NCBI GenBank assembly: GCA_013376995.1
Contig: JACAAZ010000018.1
Coordinates: 1-64,000 of the forward strand
DNA from: Bacteroidota bacterium
GTDB lineage: Bacteria > Bacteroidota > Bacteroidia > Bacteroidales > UBA4417
Reading direction: 5' to 3'
DNA: 64,000 nt
This document shows, one piece after another, positions 63,779 through 64,000 of the stretch. The translations under genes were made by a program, and so were the position numbers. The notes beneath the pieces were generated by a model that was not told the DNA's origin, ran no database searches, and saw only the letters and a list, made by a program, of their open reading frames with translations. The first letter of the stretch is position 1. Every line of letters begins with the position of its first letter.

Positions 63779-64000
63779 ATGCAGATCCCTTTTGTAAAAT
63801 ATCATGGAACCGGCAATGATTTTATCCTGGTTGATGACAGGATGAATACATTCACTTATTCGACTGAGCTCATTTCACAACTCTGTGACAGGCATTTTGG
63901 CATAGGTGCGGATGGCTTGCTTATACTTAGGAATTGCCCTGAAGCTGCTTTTGAAATGCTTTACTTTAACTCGGATGGAAGTCATGCAACTTTTTGCGGT
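63779..64000 (+). CDS. dapF: Diaminopimelate epimerase, 5' part (runs off window)
   Basis: The first 74 codons are present and the gene continues past 64000. The N-terminal DapF signatures are clear: VKYHGTGNDFILVDDR, then CDRHFGIGADGLLIL, and at the window edge MLYFNSDGSHATFCG, ending at the first catalytic cysteine. DapF interconverts LL- and meso-diaminopimelate for lysine and peptidoglycan synthesis. The ATG at 63779 fits the family N-terminus, and a promoter lies upstream. Confidence 0.93.
   Translation, partial: MQIPFVKYHGTGNDFILVDDRMNTFTYSTELISQLCDRHFGIGADGLLILRNCPEAAFEMLYFNSDGSHATFCG

Overview
The window looks like a chromosomal segment of a free-living member of the Bacteroidota, probably Bacteroidales-related. 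The evidence is: secreted proteins with C-terminal type IX secretion sorting domains (29350-33024, 44572-45498, 49089-50279); a short primary sigma factor of about 287 residues starting [10 protein letters not shown] (60980-61843); -7 promoter boxes of the Bacteroidota type TAnnTTTG ahead of many genes; very few Shine-Dalgarno sites; and an alternative complex III linked to a caa3 oxidase. MqnA (55384-56139) indicates menaquinone made by the futalosine route. I saw no rRNA or tRNA genes, no CRISPR array and no complete insertion sequence.

Layout. Positions 1-112 hold a 21-bp tandem repeat that is probably the C-terminal tail of an unseen gene. Then come a large cytosolic hybrid histidine kinase, an unknown membrane-anchored protein, htpG, and a LemA plus two TPM-domain cluster (to 9385). 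After a repeat-rich gap, norC and norB-like genes run leftward (9709-11458). Across a 730-bp non-coding stretch, a compact rightward block runs from 12189 to 25637: actABCDEF, sco, ctaDEFC and ctaB. This encodes quinol oxidation by alternative complex III, electron transfer to the caa3 oxidase, copper delivery to it and the first step of heme A synthesis. acs (acetyl-CoA synthetase) follows.

27680-34637 holds a HMA-domain lipoprotein, a cytosolic HtrA-like protease, a 1224-residue secreted Asp-box/PKD protein, rsmE and a DUF4159 protein. valS is leftward (34817-37450). 37626-45944 is mostly poorly characterised genes: a polytopic membrane protein, DUF4180, DUF116, a membrane M23-like peptidase, an orphan Rieske oxygenase, a small secreted T9SS protein and a 79-residue basic membrane protein. 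46114-48973 groups tRNA-related enzymes (TrmO-like, TcdA-like, YbaK/ProX-like) around a TatD hydrolase. From 50276 most genes are leftward housekeeping: a B12/radical-SAM protein, rnz, rpsA with a long acidic N-terminal extension, yidC, pyrG, a single-domain response regulator, rpoD and a DegP protease. mqnA and a truncated dapF are rightward.

No wholly new multi-gene system stands out. The observations most worth checking are the NorB-like protein that appears to lack several canonical active-site and heme ligands, the synonymous-only variation in the terminal heptad repeat, the families of palindromic and 11-bp intergenic repeats, and the pairing of two t6A37-modifying enzymes. Functional names rest on motif recognition by eye, and no database search was run.
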